Source: Xestospongia bergquistia (taxonomy: Eukaryota > Porifera > Demospongiae > Haplosclerida > Petrosiidae). From it: DNA of 64,000 nucleotides. The notes beneath the pieces are model-generated. The model worked only from the letters and a program-made list of their open reading frames with translations. It was not told where the DNA came from and made no database searches. Numbering within the stretch: the first letter of the stretch is position 1; each line of letters begins with the position of its first letter. This document shows, piece after piece, positions 16,022-27,254 of the stretch. A program made the position numbers and the translations under genes. The DNA lies in assembly GCA_963965975.1 (NCBI GenBank), contig OZ014418.1, forward strand, positions 6,026,775 to 6,090,774, written 5' to 3'.

Positions 16022-17040
16022 TGTCAAAATAATACTTTATCGATGGCTATCGTTTAAACTCCAGCAATTATATATTATTATTATTATTCATAATCCTCAA
16101 ACCACAATTAATGTTAACCCCCCCGACATACATTACAGCCACTACTACTTCCGTTAATATGATCATTGCTAATAGTATTGTAACATAATTATATATTATA
16201 TAAAATAGAAGGAAACAAACTGTATTTGACTGTTCCTCGTAATAAAACTCATTGGACGGAATGTCATATTTAGTTTGTAGCTAAATTAATATATGTAAAG
16301 TAATTAAATACAACATATTGTGTTTAACATACTGAAGTCTATCATAAAATATATCCAGAATCTAGTAAAATTGGTGACACTATCAATACTTTTGTTAAGC
16401 AATATGATTGATTAGAGTCAAATGGTCTGTACAGCTCATCCAAATGGTCATCCTACATTTTAAGTACTTGGTGTATGGATGTATATACACGTCACTCCAA
16501 AAATTATGTGCTCTCACTATAAATCATTAATCACTTCATGAATTGTTAATTCTATTGTACTCTAGACCTGGAATATATAATTCATGTAGGTAATTGTCAG
16601 AGACATATACAAAATAAGATGCTTGTGGATATAGGTCTGTCACTATGGAAATGATGCCTCACATATTTGCCTAAGTACTTTTACTAGAAATCATTATTAC
16701 TACATCAATTGTAAATTCCATAGTAATTAGTATATTGTTAATACTATCAATGTATTTTATAGGCAGCATATAATCCCAGTGAACATGATATGCATTAATT
16801 GGTTGATTCAACTACTCAAGTTTGACAGTGAATTACATGCATTTATGTTGGATGTTGATGCCGAGTCCACAGTTATTAGGCTGGTGGTAATAGCTGACTA
16901 TTACTTTAAGCATTATATATGTCTAGATCTGATGAAACATCTCCTATATCTGTTTTGCTTTTAAATTCTATTATTATTTTAATGTTATTATGTATAATCC
17001 AACAGCTCTGTAGATTTCTTCTAATCTATGCCATGATACT
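16022..17040. promoter_or_regulatory. Upstream region of EGF-A, shared by other EGF copies
   Basis: Directly upstream of the ATG is a block (tcaaaataatactttatc) also found before genes B, C and D. A second shared block near 16230-16330 (ggaatgtcatatttagtttg type) recurs at about 24480, 37300 and 41060. At about 16535-16595 there is a degenerate hairpin whose better copies lie at 24990-25045 and 37764-37812. No supported gene. Promoter function is inferred from position and conservation. Confidence 0.55.
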
Positions 17041-17145
17041 ACGATGATTGAAATAATGATTGACGACTATTTTGAGAACATTTTCTTAAACACAACAAGG
17101 CAAGGATTTAATGAATACATTTATAGGACGCTATATGCGTCATAT
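17041..17145 (+). pseudogene. Atlastin exon-11 fragment
   Basis: Encodes IEIMIDDYFENIFLNTTRQG, which aligns with [20 protein letters not shown] (from residue 416) of the intact atlastin at 4615-9836. It starts at the same internal point of exon 11 as the fragments at 26316, 39096, 41640 and 58788. The fragment ends before the first membrane helix and is followed by a CARD-exon remnant. Confidence 0.8.
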
Positions 17146-17235
17146 TATGGCGTTATTACGTGGCATATTTCTGTACCATATTACCGTAGCTGTAATATTG
17201 AATCAAGAATGTCTTTTAGTCACACCCTTAGATTG

Positions 17236-17580
17236 AGCGTATATGTATGACATCACTGATTTCAGGGGTGTGTTATGGCTTAGAATGTGTTCTTATCAAG
17301 AACTATTATTCTCATCTACAGCAGGCTATGCTACATACATTGATTGTTGCAAATCAATTCTATGAGAAAAATATTATTGACACCAACACTAAGGCCAAAC
17401 TTGTCAGTCCTAATCCATCAAAAGATGCTGATTTTCTATTGAGAGCTATAGAAGCATACTTTTATTGTTTTTGACAAAAAAGACAGAGAGTAAGATTTTC
17501 TCAATGTATTAGATGTGCTGCACTCTAACATACCTCTTAATAAAGCGATGGCTAAATAAAAGAAGAATATTATGGTAAGA
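17236..17580 (+). pseudogene. Decayed copy of the CARD-like first exon
   Basis: Closely matches exon 1 of the gene at 41836-50166: ECVLIKNYYSHLQQAML and PSKDADFLLRAIEAYFY are shared. It carries an in-frame TGA at about 17472, then frame disruptions and stops before the former donor at about 17574. The downstream lipase and GTPase exons are absent. Its 5' and 3' flanks also match 41600-42600, so it arose by segmental duplication. Confidence 0.85.
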
Positions 17581-18172
17581 AAAATTAGTGGGTTCATGAG
17601 ATGCTTTAGGGTGTGCAAAGACTATATAATGTGTAAAGTTATTAAGTTCCTTAGTAGTGGGGTGAGGCAAGGGTTATAACATCAAATTGAGACGTGAACA
17701 TTGGTTTGAAGAGCTTGTAAATTGGAGCAACTCTATGTGAGCCTGCCAGTTAATGTTGTGCTTAGTATATAATAGCATATCATTTACTTATAGAGGGGAA
17801 TAAGTGACAGAATCATAAAGCTATTAAGTTCCTAAGTAGTTATATTAAGTTAGTATACACTGCACAAGCAATATGTGTACATGCATACAAACTCTTTGTA
17901 AATAGGAGTTAAGTATGGAATTATAGCATATACACTCAATTAAGGTCAATTAATATCATCACTGTTTTAGGAGAGAAGGACTTTCACGGTTCTGTCAGAT
18001 ATTGTTAAAAGTAGCTATAGTTCCCAATAAAGGTTACCAGTTCCAATGCCTTTATTATGTCTTACACTAATAATAGATCAGTTGATTTTAACCAGTCTAT
18101 TATTAAAATTGTATATAACGAGATACTGAGAAGTAATAAACACCAAATCTGTTTTAAATACTAATATATTTT
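17581..18172. other. Non-coding, paralogous to intron 1 of the CARD gene
   Basis: Contains matches to about 42235-42560, for example gagatactgagaagtaata followed by the caccaa...tctgttttaaata stretch. No supported gene. Confidence 0.6.
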
Positions 18173-18815
18173 ACAGTGTTGGGACTGATTACAATCATAA
18201 TCGTAATCAATTATAATCAATTACATTTTTGATGTAATCACATTTTAATCATAATCAACTTTCCAGAAACAATATAATCAGTAATTGTAATTATAATCAG
18301 ACAAAGTAATTGTTCAAGTAATTATATCAATTACAGTAATCTAAGTACTTTTACTAGAAATCATTAATAACAAATACATATCACCTGTGCTAGCATCTGG
18401 TGATGTAAATTTATTAAATGATGCATGTGATTAGACTGATTACACCTTGCGTATTTGGTATGAGAGGTGATTAGTGCCAAAATAGTCACATTAAAGAGAG
18501 GCTGGTGAAATCTTAGAGAGAGTAGTAAAGTGTTAAATAGGGTGGTGGTTTTATAAAATAGGGTAGTGATTTTTACTCAAAAAAAGTACTACCCTTGCTT
18601 AAAAGTCACTAGACTGGCACTAATAGACTGCCTTATTAGAATCTTATCACTTTAAAAGACACTATCCTACTTCTAAAGACTGTAATCTGTAATAGTAATC
18701 AATTGTAATCATGCTTTTTTCCCTATAATCATAATTGTAATCACCTTGCATGATCACTGTGTAATTGTAATTGTAATCATATTCATTCTCATGTAATTGA
18801 CCACAACCCTAATAC
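18173..18815. mobile_element. Non-autonomous element rich in TGTAATCA motifs
   Basis: About 640 bp bounded on the left by CAGTGTTGGG (a hAT-like end) and on the right near ccacaaccctaatac. Both ends and part of the middle carry many forms of gtaatcaattataatca. The paralogous site at about 42550 lacks it (sequence runs from ttaatat to gttgcccagac), so this is an insertion. No ORF of note. The exact ends and target duplication are uncertain. Confidence 0.65.
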
Positions 18816-19642
18816 TACAGTTACCCAGACAACAGTGATAGTAATGGTGTAATTAGAACTAAGTAACAAATTTCCCTTGTAATAAGAGAAAACAAATATG
18901 CCCTACCCTTTCTTGTTACTACAGTGCAAATGTCAGAAGGAAATAGACCGTGCCTATAAGGGTGACTATTGTCTAATGAGATGTTATATAGAATCTCATA
19001 ACTCTGATAATCATGTAATGATAACCACTATATGTTGCAGGAAATTTATTAAGCGTTATGACTTTACAAACTTTTGCTACCTCATCAGCTCATTTTATGG
19101 AACACCATTTTAGAAGGATTTTATCCTTGATAATTTGAGATACAAGATGTCTTCTCATGTCTTTTATAGCACATGTCTTTGTTATCTTATGTTGGAGGTG
19201 TGGTTTTAGAGTTAGCGGATACTTAGTATTAGAGAAGTCCTCTATTTTTGACTTTGGCATAATTCTATTACAAACCATAAAGACATAATGATTTAAAACA
19301 TATTTAAATATTTTTGAAATAGTGTTGACAATTAGATTAGAAACTAAGATTTAATATTTTATTTTCATAAGGGTTACTAGTATTATCACACTAAATATCG
19401 TTGTTACTTTAGGCATATATCAAGATCTTTAAGAGTGATAAACTACTTGAACCTAAATCAATGTACAAGCAACAGCTGAAGCTAATAACCTTGCAGCTCA
19501 AGTGTCTGCCTTTGATCATTACAACAGATTAATGGAAGACATGGGTGTGGCAATAAAAAATACATTAAGCGTTATCATATTTTGTTTGTACTGTATAGTA
19601 CAATAGCACTTTTAATTGTATAGATATAAGTATACTCTGATC

Positions 19643-19830
19643 AGGCTTGGGGTCAAATACATGAGTATTTGTATTTAGCTGTATTTAAATATTTTTTAAA
19701 GTATTTGTATTTTGAATTTTTGAAACAGAAAGTTTTTGTATTTGTATTTCAAATAATTCATGAAATCTTCAAATACTACTTTTAAATTGTGGAAAGACTA
19801 TCATTACACATGTAGATCAGAGTATCTGAT
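19643..19830. mobile_element. Small repeat inserted in atlastin remnant B, intron 10
   Basis: Starts caggcttggggtcaaatac and is rich in agtatttgtattt; its right end forms a palindrome around acatgtagatcaga / tctgatctacacatgt. The intact atlastin intron (8872-9009) lacks it. A truncated copy is at 33251-33364, so the insertion predates the split of blocks B and D. The end sequence and lack of an ORF suggest a hAT-type MITE; class is uncertain. Confidence 0.65.
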
Positions 19831-20074
19831 CTACACATGTAATGATTTTTTGTTTGTTTCTTTAGCTATGTGGAGCTGACAAACCCTACTTAACTCCTGA
19901 GAAACTCCAAGAGGAACATGAAGCAATTAGAATGGCCTGTTTGGAGCAGTTTTTAACATCCCAAAAATGGGTGGGGATATGTTCAGTTCTGAATACATAA
20001 AAGACTTGAAATGATGATTGATGAATCTTTCAAGAACTTTGATGCAATGAAAGCAAGCATTTAATAAATGTATG

Positions 20075-20215
20075 TCAGTTAACAAATTATGATTTACTTT
20101 TTAATGTTCATTATTTGTTAAATAACGTATCATTTATTAAATAACTTGTGATTTACTAAATATTGCTTGATTTATTAAATAATGTATGATTTTACTAAAT
20201 AAACCATGATTTACA
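20075..20215. repeat. Degenerate tandem repeat, about 23-bp unit
   Basis: Several imperfect copies of a unit like tgatttattaaataatgta replace the second half of atlastin exon 11 in this remnant. A related string appears near 22680-22700. Confidence 0.6.
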
Positions 20216-21335
20216 AACAGTACCCCAAAAAGAAATCAGAATGCATCGTTTTAGACTAACATGTATTAAAACTTAATATTATTATTATTATTATTAATAT
20301 TATTAATATTATATCACATGTACGTGTTGTGATTTTTCATTTAAAGTTGTTGTAGTTAATTAGGAATAATAGTTGGTTTTAAAAGACAGTACCATACTCT
20401 TTTATTGAATTATTTATATCATAGACTTTACTCTCTGGAATAACATGATATGTATAGAATGTCTGGCCTCATTGTTAAATAAGCAACTGAAAATTATTTT
20501 TCGATTCATGGGCTTCTATTATCAGTGACTATTGTTATTGTAGTACACCCAGCTAGAACATATTGTCTTTTTTTGTGTTGTATATATCTATCTCAATGAT
20601 GTATGTCTCATATTATATTTTATATTATTTTAAGTCAAGTACTAGTGTTTCCTAAAACTAATTTGTTTTTATTTAATTCAATTGCTTTATGAATATTGTA
20701 GTTTTAGATTATTAGAAACAGTTTGTAATAGTTAAAAATAAAGATATTTTATTATCATTTCATAACCATCAATTACAAAAAATGCTCTTTAATCTTGACC
20801 TTAAGAGACCACTAATGAGTATCAACATTATACTAGTAAACTGATGATATTATAATGTTAGATCTTGATAATATACATGCTACCATAAGAATTAAATATG
20901 TTATTTTAAGAACAAATTGTAGTTTACAATAATGGTTTATTATGTAATCTAAAATTCATTTTGTTACTCACTAAATAATTTGTTGGTATGTTGTACTATT
21001 ACAAAACATTCAAAGGAATTATTATATTATGAGTAATTGACATAAATTTTGGATTTCATAACGATCCACTCATGTAAGCTACATAATAGTTGTCAAAATA
21101 AGAATGATTTAGTTTTAATTTTAATTTATTTCACATTTCAAAAAATGTTTTAGTTGCAGTTTTATTATTAGTCAAAATTAGTTGAAACATACTACAGGAA
21201 AACAAAATAGTTATAGTATCACAAAATAAACAAATATAGCTAGCTATTGTGTTCAAATTCTACATTTAAAATAATAATAGCAAAATTGTTAACATACTGA
21301 TCAGTTTTAAATCTGTCTTGTTATTCTGACAGACT

Positions 21336-24301
21336 TCATGTTTTACATGGCATTGGAAGAGTTTGTCCTCTCTTCTCTATGTGATGACAGGCTAGAGCAA
21401 GTAACTTCCTTTTGCAATTCTCATAACAATCAACTACAGAATGAACAATCCATGACTTATAATGTATTATGTACAGACCCACCCATCAAAGAATGCTGAT
21501 GAATCCATTTACATAAGACTAAGGTACAAGCTATAAAACTAGCTTTATATGCTGTATTATTGTACAATGACTACATTTTATTACTTCATTAAAAAATATA
21601 TCAAGACATAATTCTATCATTATAATTCTGGAATTGATATTTTCTTATAAGATATCTCAAGTTAGTATTATTCCTTTATAGTTTACTACATGTTAATTAA
21701 CTTGTTAGTATATATGATCATAACTATTGAATAACTAACCAGCACATGATGTTCCATTTCCTATAAATCCTGTATTACATTGACATGTAAAGCTACCTAC
21801 ATTGTTCATACAGGTAGCATTTTGATGACAATTGTGACTTCCAGTGTTGCATTCATTGATATCTATAAACAGATATTATAAAGAATTTAATAAAATGTTA
21901 GTATAACAGAAAAATACTAGACTTTTGTCAATATTAAGGACTGCTAAATAACTAACCAGCACATATTGTTCCATTTCCCATAAATCCTGTATTACATTGA
22001 CATGTAAAGCTACCTATATTGTTCATACAGGTAGCAGTTTGATGACAATTGTGGTTTCCAGTGTTACATTCATTGATATCTATAAACAGACATTGTAAAG
22101 AATGTTGTAAGATGTTTAGTATGACAATAAAATACAAGATTTTGTCAATATTATATTTTTGTCAATATTGAGGACAGCTAAATAACTAACCAGCACATGA
22201 TGTTCCATCTCCCATAAATCCTGTATTACATTCACATGTAAAGCTACCTATATTGTTCACGCACTTAGCATTTTGATTACAATTGGGGATTCCAGTGTCA
22301 CATTCATTGATATCTATAAAAAGATATTTTAAAGAATGTCATAAGATGTTTTATATAACAGTAAAATACTAGATTTATGTCAACATGAATGACTGCATGT
22401 ATAGTTGATAGAAGATAGAATAAAAGTATATCTAAAAGTAATGTATAATCATTTAAATACATGACAGTAAACACTACATGGATTTCCTGAAAATCCTGAT
22501 GCACTGCTACCAACTATGTTCATACATGCGCTTGTATTTAAATTACAACCATGTGTCCCAGTGTCACATTTATTGATATTTAAAATTATTAGAAAATAAT
22601 ATTTCATATTAACAGGTGGTCAATATATTGATAACTATATATTTATTTATTTCATAATTCATGTATTACTTAGTAAATCACAAGTTATTTAATAAACCAT
22701 AGTAATATTACATTGCTTTTACATCAATTTTGTTATTGTAAATGAATTATAAAAGTATTCCAATTAAATGACATCACATTTACGTAACAGTTATTGCTGC
22801 TTCAATAATGTAAATGTAATGTTAATATTACAACAAGTGCTATTTGCTGGAATGTTGGTGGATTACCAATAGAAGTTTCATCTATAATTACATTGCTTTA
22901 CATCAAATTTGCTATTCTAAATGAATTACAACATAAGTCCAATACATTCACATTAGTAAAAAAACATCAAATTATTATACGTTGTTTGTGACACAAAATT
23001 GTTAGGAAATTACTTGTTGGAAAGCCATTGTAAATTGGCTATATCACATCACACATCCAAAGGTTGGAAAGCATGCACCATACTCTGTGCGCGCAAGCAT
23101 GTCTAATAACAACCAGATAACTGACTTACCTTCACAAAATGTTCCATTTCCAGAAAACCCTGATTTACATACACATCTGTTGAACATATCACATCTAGCA
23201 GACGGGTGACAGGCACCAAAACAATCAATATTGACTATATAAATAAACATGATCACTCATTAATTGTAAATTCATTAATTAATATTAATACTTACATCTT
23301 GTCACTACTGTTATACAGAATCTTTACAATACCAAGACTATGTAAACAAGAAAAACTGCCTTATGGTCTAGCAGCTAATATATGAGTCTGTTACTTGTGC
23401 ACACATGAAAATAAGGCAACAGTTCTTTGAATCACTGCAAAAATTAGTCTGTTATTTCAATTTGTTGCATGATTATTTGATTGTATTTGTCAAAAATAAT
23501 ATTAATTTTGCATAAATATTTTATCTTATGAGATAAGTATACCATTTGGAGAGAATATCAATATAGTTAACCTTGTGATCAATGTTGTAATGTATATATA
23601 TATACATTACAACATATATATATATATATGTACTAGAGCTTGTTATTTGACTACTGACTACTATGTTCAGTTGTAAAAGCATCAATTTCTTGCTTGTGAA
23701 TTTGAGTTATTGAGCAACAAACTACAAAGACTATTTTTAGCTTTTTAGTTGACTTGAGTTACAGTAGTTATGGCTACCAAACATGCTAATTAAAAATGCT
23801 ACAACTCAATACGTTAAATAATCTACTTACTTCTACGTAATCTATCTTTTGCAACTTCCCCTTGAAATTCACATATGAAGGTGCCTTCATTGTTTATACA
23901 GGTAGCATAATAGGCACAGTTGTGATCTCCAGTTTCACATTCATTCACATCTATTAACAGAATATTATACATCACAAACAGTATGTGACTCTATTACACT
24001 CATACCTTCTTCACAGCTCATTCCTTGATATCCAGTACCTGTACAATCACAGGTGTATTGATCAGGAGAAGATCCCATACTACATATTCCTCCATGTTGA
24101 CAAGGTATGTCTTGCAAGCATGTACTTACTTTGCATTCATTATTATAAATGATTTCATTAGGACCACAAGATAGATTATTAGTGATAGCACCTATATTAA
24201 ATAGAGATAGTAGCAGGTTATAATAATAATAATATAGCTAGTTTAACTGACATACCTGTCAATGAAAAGAGTAAGATGTAGAATGTAAAAGAGAGGCCCA
24301 T
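21336..24301 (-). CDS. Secreted EGF protein B
   Basis: Eight exons: 24301-24256 signal peptide ([15 protein letters not shown]), 24191-24006 EGF-like, 23950-23831 half-EGF with KDRLRR, 23234-23130 short EGF ([12 protein letters not shown]), 22313-22191, 22079-21957, 21862-21740 (three cbEGF modules starting DINEC), and 21433-21336 tail ([20 protein letters not shown] to PCKT). They join in phase to 307 residues. Likely secreted. It is nearly the same gene as D at 34402-37098 but with one more cbEGF exon. Function not known; tandem cbEGF proteins usually form calcium-stiffened rods in extracellular matrix or receptors. Confidence 0.85.
22470..22577 (-). pseudogene. Decayed EGF exon in gene B intron
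   Basis: Reads [20 protein letters not shown] then loses the central cysteines. The acceptor has mutated from tatag to tttaa ahead of atatcaat. Similar decayed exons sit at about 35325-35435 (gene D), 29465-29590 (C) and 60387-60470 (H), so it was dead or degenerating before the duplications. Confidence 0.7.
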
Positions 24302-26315
24302 TTCAAAATAATACTTTATCAATGGCTATAGTCATACTTTTATGCTCCACGATATTATACATGTTCATCTTCAGGCTACAATTAACATTATTAACCCACG
24401 CATGACGTTGCAACTTCCGTTAATATAACGGTTGTTTAGTAGTAATTAATATATTTGTATATTATATGAAATAGAAGGGCTGTTTACCATAATAAAGTTC
24501 ATTGGACGGAATGTCATGTTTAGTTTGTAGGTATAATTAATGTAAAGGTAACTAAACTTAACATTTGTATTTAAGTCTATCACAAACTGTATCCAGAATC
24601 TAGCAATATCAAGGACAATATCAATAGATTTGTTACACAATATGGTCAATTAGAATCGAACGGTCTGATACAAGGATCTCAAAACAGCTCATCCAAATGT
24701 TCATTTTACATTTTAAGTGCTTCATGTTTATTTTACATTTATTTTTAATAAAATCTTAATACATCTAACAATTAGCTACATGAATCCAGAATATATTATT
24801 GATTATATGGTACATTATAATGTTTACTACTTTACATCTGTTAACTTTGATATCACACAACTATAAATTGGTTGATTGAACCAATCAATTTTTCTAGTGA
24901 TATATATATGATGCTTGTGTGTAAGGCTGATGGAATTGTCTCACATATGTGCTAGGTGTTTTCACTAGAATTCAATAATAACTACATGAATTATCAATTC
25001 CATTCTACTCTGGAATTAATAATTCATGTAACTAATTGTCAGAAGTATGAAAAACCATACACAAAATAAGATGCTTGTGTGCACGTGTAGATCTGTCACT
25101 GTCTCATATATGTGCATAGAAGGTGTTTTCACTAGAATTCAATAATAACTACATCAATTGTAAATTCCATAGTAATTAGTATGTTGTTAATACTTGTCAA
25201 TGTGTCTATAGGGATAATATAACAAGTGAACATGACATGCAAATCAAGTGATTGTTAATCGATTGATTCAACCAATCAAAGTTTACAATGAATTACAGGC
25301 ATATATGTGGTAGAATTAATGCTGATCGTGAGTCCACAGTTATTAGGCTGGGAATAGTTGGCTATTACTTTAACCCACTATGAGTCTTGTGAAATATCTC
25401 CACATCTGATTTGCTTATGTACAATGGTCAGCAGACAACTAATTAAATAGATAGACTTTTTTGGCTATTCTATAGACGTTTGATACAGACATGTGTTTAA
25501 GCCTACTTCATGGTTTAGCTAGCATTATTCCATTAATTTTAATCACATTCACTCACAGTTTATTAGTGGATGACTCATTCATAATAATAAGAGAATTTTA
25601 TGGGTGTGTCTTTAACATCTTGATTCTTTTATATATCACCTTTATTAAATTTAGCATACCAATCGTAATCATTATTAAATATTATACATTTATTTGATTT
25701 GGTATAAATAATATAATGCAAATATTACTGTAAATATATATGATATTTACAACAACATATGACAAAAAAATTTGGTCATATTTACATATTATAGTAAACA
25801 TGGTCTGTGTGTTTAGTAAATTTAGACTGATATTTGTATGATATTTACATGTACAATAGATAGAGTAAATTTTGTCACTATATTTACAATGTATTTCATG
25901 CTATCTGAACATGTGCAAATAAAGTTTTTTCCTAGTGGCTATAAACTTCAGTGGAACCATTAAAAGTATTATTTATAAATTAATTTTAAAATACATTCTA
26001 TATATGAAACAGTGAAACTTGCCTATGAGTGAATATTATTAAAATATATATTATATTATTGTACTCATTAAGAACTTTTGATAAGAAACTACAATTACAG
26101 ATATTATGATAGCACAAGGAGTTGTTTAATATGAATATATGCGTGTATGTGTGTGTGTATATGTATTATATGATTTCAATGCACTAATAAGTGCTTTACT
26201 GCAAAATGTTTTGACTGTTGAATTCATTGTTCCTATTCTAAATTATATTATTTTATGTTATCATGTGATAATCCAACAGGCCTGCAAATTTGTTCTCATT
26301 TATACTTATGATATT
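24302..26315. other. Upstream region of EGF-B, no gene
   Basis: Shares blocks with 16022-17040 and, over most of its length, with 37099-39095. It holds a near-perfect hairpin at about 24990-25045 (arms like tacatgaattat / ataattcatgta). A stretch at about 25710-25940 is rich in atatttac / gtaaatat inverted motifs. Palindromic ttggttgatt-type motifs occur near 24873 and 25257. Short ORFs here are not conserved in D. Confidence 0.6.
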
Positions 26316-26840
26316 ATGATGAAGATTGATGAATCTTTTGAGAAGTTCCTCAAATGCAATGAAAGCAAAGATTTAGTGAATGCATATCAGATGCCAACTA
26401 TTTTGGAAATATTCACAATTTATTATTCTTGATTTATTTAGGATATAATCTCTTCACTCAGATATCTATCTTGGTATTATATTTGTCTTTACTATTAGTA
26501 GCCATATATGGATCTATAGTGGAGATTTCGAAGGAAATTGGACAAATTATTGATACCTTCTCAGCAGTACTTGGGAACATGTTACTACTTCAGTATACTA
26601 TATGGTGTTGTTATATGTTAATGTATAGTGATTTGTTATAATGTGTGTTGTGGTATCAGATAGCTTTTCATAGTGTAATTATTAATATCAATGTTAATAC
26701 AGTAGACAAATGAGCTGTCATAATTTCTTTTAAAGAATAATAGTAATTTAATTATATTTAATTTCTTTCCTTTTGAAAGTAATATAACCTATTCATTTAA
26801 TCTTATTATTAGAGAAAGGTCTAAAAAGAATGATCAGTAA
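26316..26840 (+). pseudogene. Atlastin exon 11-12 fragment (unit C)
   Basis: KIDESFEKFLKCNESKDLVNAY aligns with atlastin from about residue 418. Several frame breaks lie within the membrane-hairpin region, and an exon-12 match (IRERSKKND-type reading, frame broken) sits at about 26785-26840. It begins at the shared exon-11 breakpoint and leads into the intergenic sequence and EGF-C. Confidence 0.8.
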
Positions 26841-27254
26841 GTGTTACTCTTTTATACAGACTGTCTTTCCTTACTGCTAATAAGCAATTGAAAAACATTC
26901 AAGTCATCAGCTTCTGTTATCAGTGAATATTGTTATTATAACACATACCAATACTTCAGAAATTCTAATTATTACAATTTTATTGTTAATTTGCTCTATT
27001 TGTTCTATTTTGAATTAGGACTGCAATTTATTGTTCTTTTCTCACAATCAATGTTGAATATATCTATATTAGCAATATATGTGTCATATTAAAGTTTATA
27101 TTAATTATAATTATTGTTTTAATATACTACAGGACAAGACAACAATTATAAGAAATTAAAAAATATAGCTGGCTACGAAATATGTTCATAGTCTACTTTT
27201 AAAATAATTATTAAAAAAATCATTAAGATACTAATCTGTTTTAAAACTGTCTTG

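Larger units (their letters stand above)
19110..20245 (+). pseudogene. Atlastin remnant B (intron 9 to exon 12)
   Basis: Matches the intact gene from about 8480. The exon-10 copy (19413-19540) has a one-base deletion after KSM and a lost donor (gacatgggtg for gaagtgggtg). The exon-11 copy starts at 19866 ([20 protein letters not shown]) but is frame-shifted at EQFF. The second half of exon 11 is replaced by a degenerate AT repeat at 20075-20215. The last codons of exon 12 (KKKSE) survive near 20225-20240. Not functional. Confidence 0.88.

Noticed and set aside
18898..19113. 71-codon plus-strand ORF
   Set aside because: It crosses from sequence matching the CARD-gene intron into atlastin intron sequence; it has no conserved protein.
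26139..26641. Two plus-strand ORFs that could be a small membrane protein
   Set aside because: They are frame-broken pieces of atlastin exon 11 and its hairpin.
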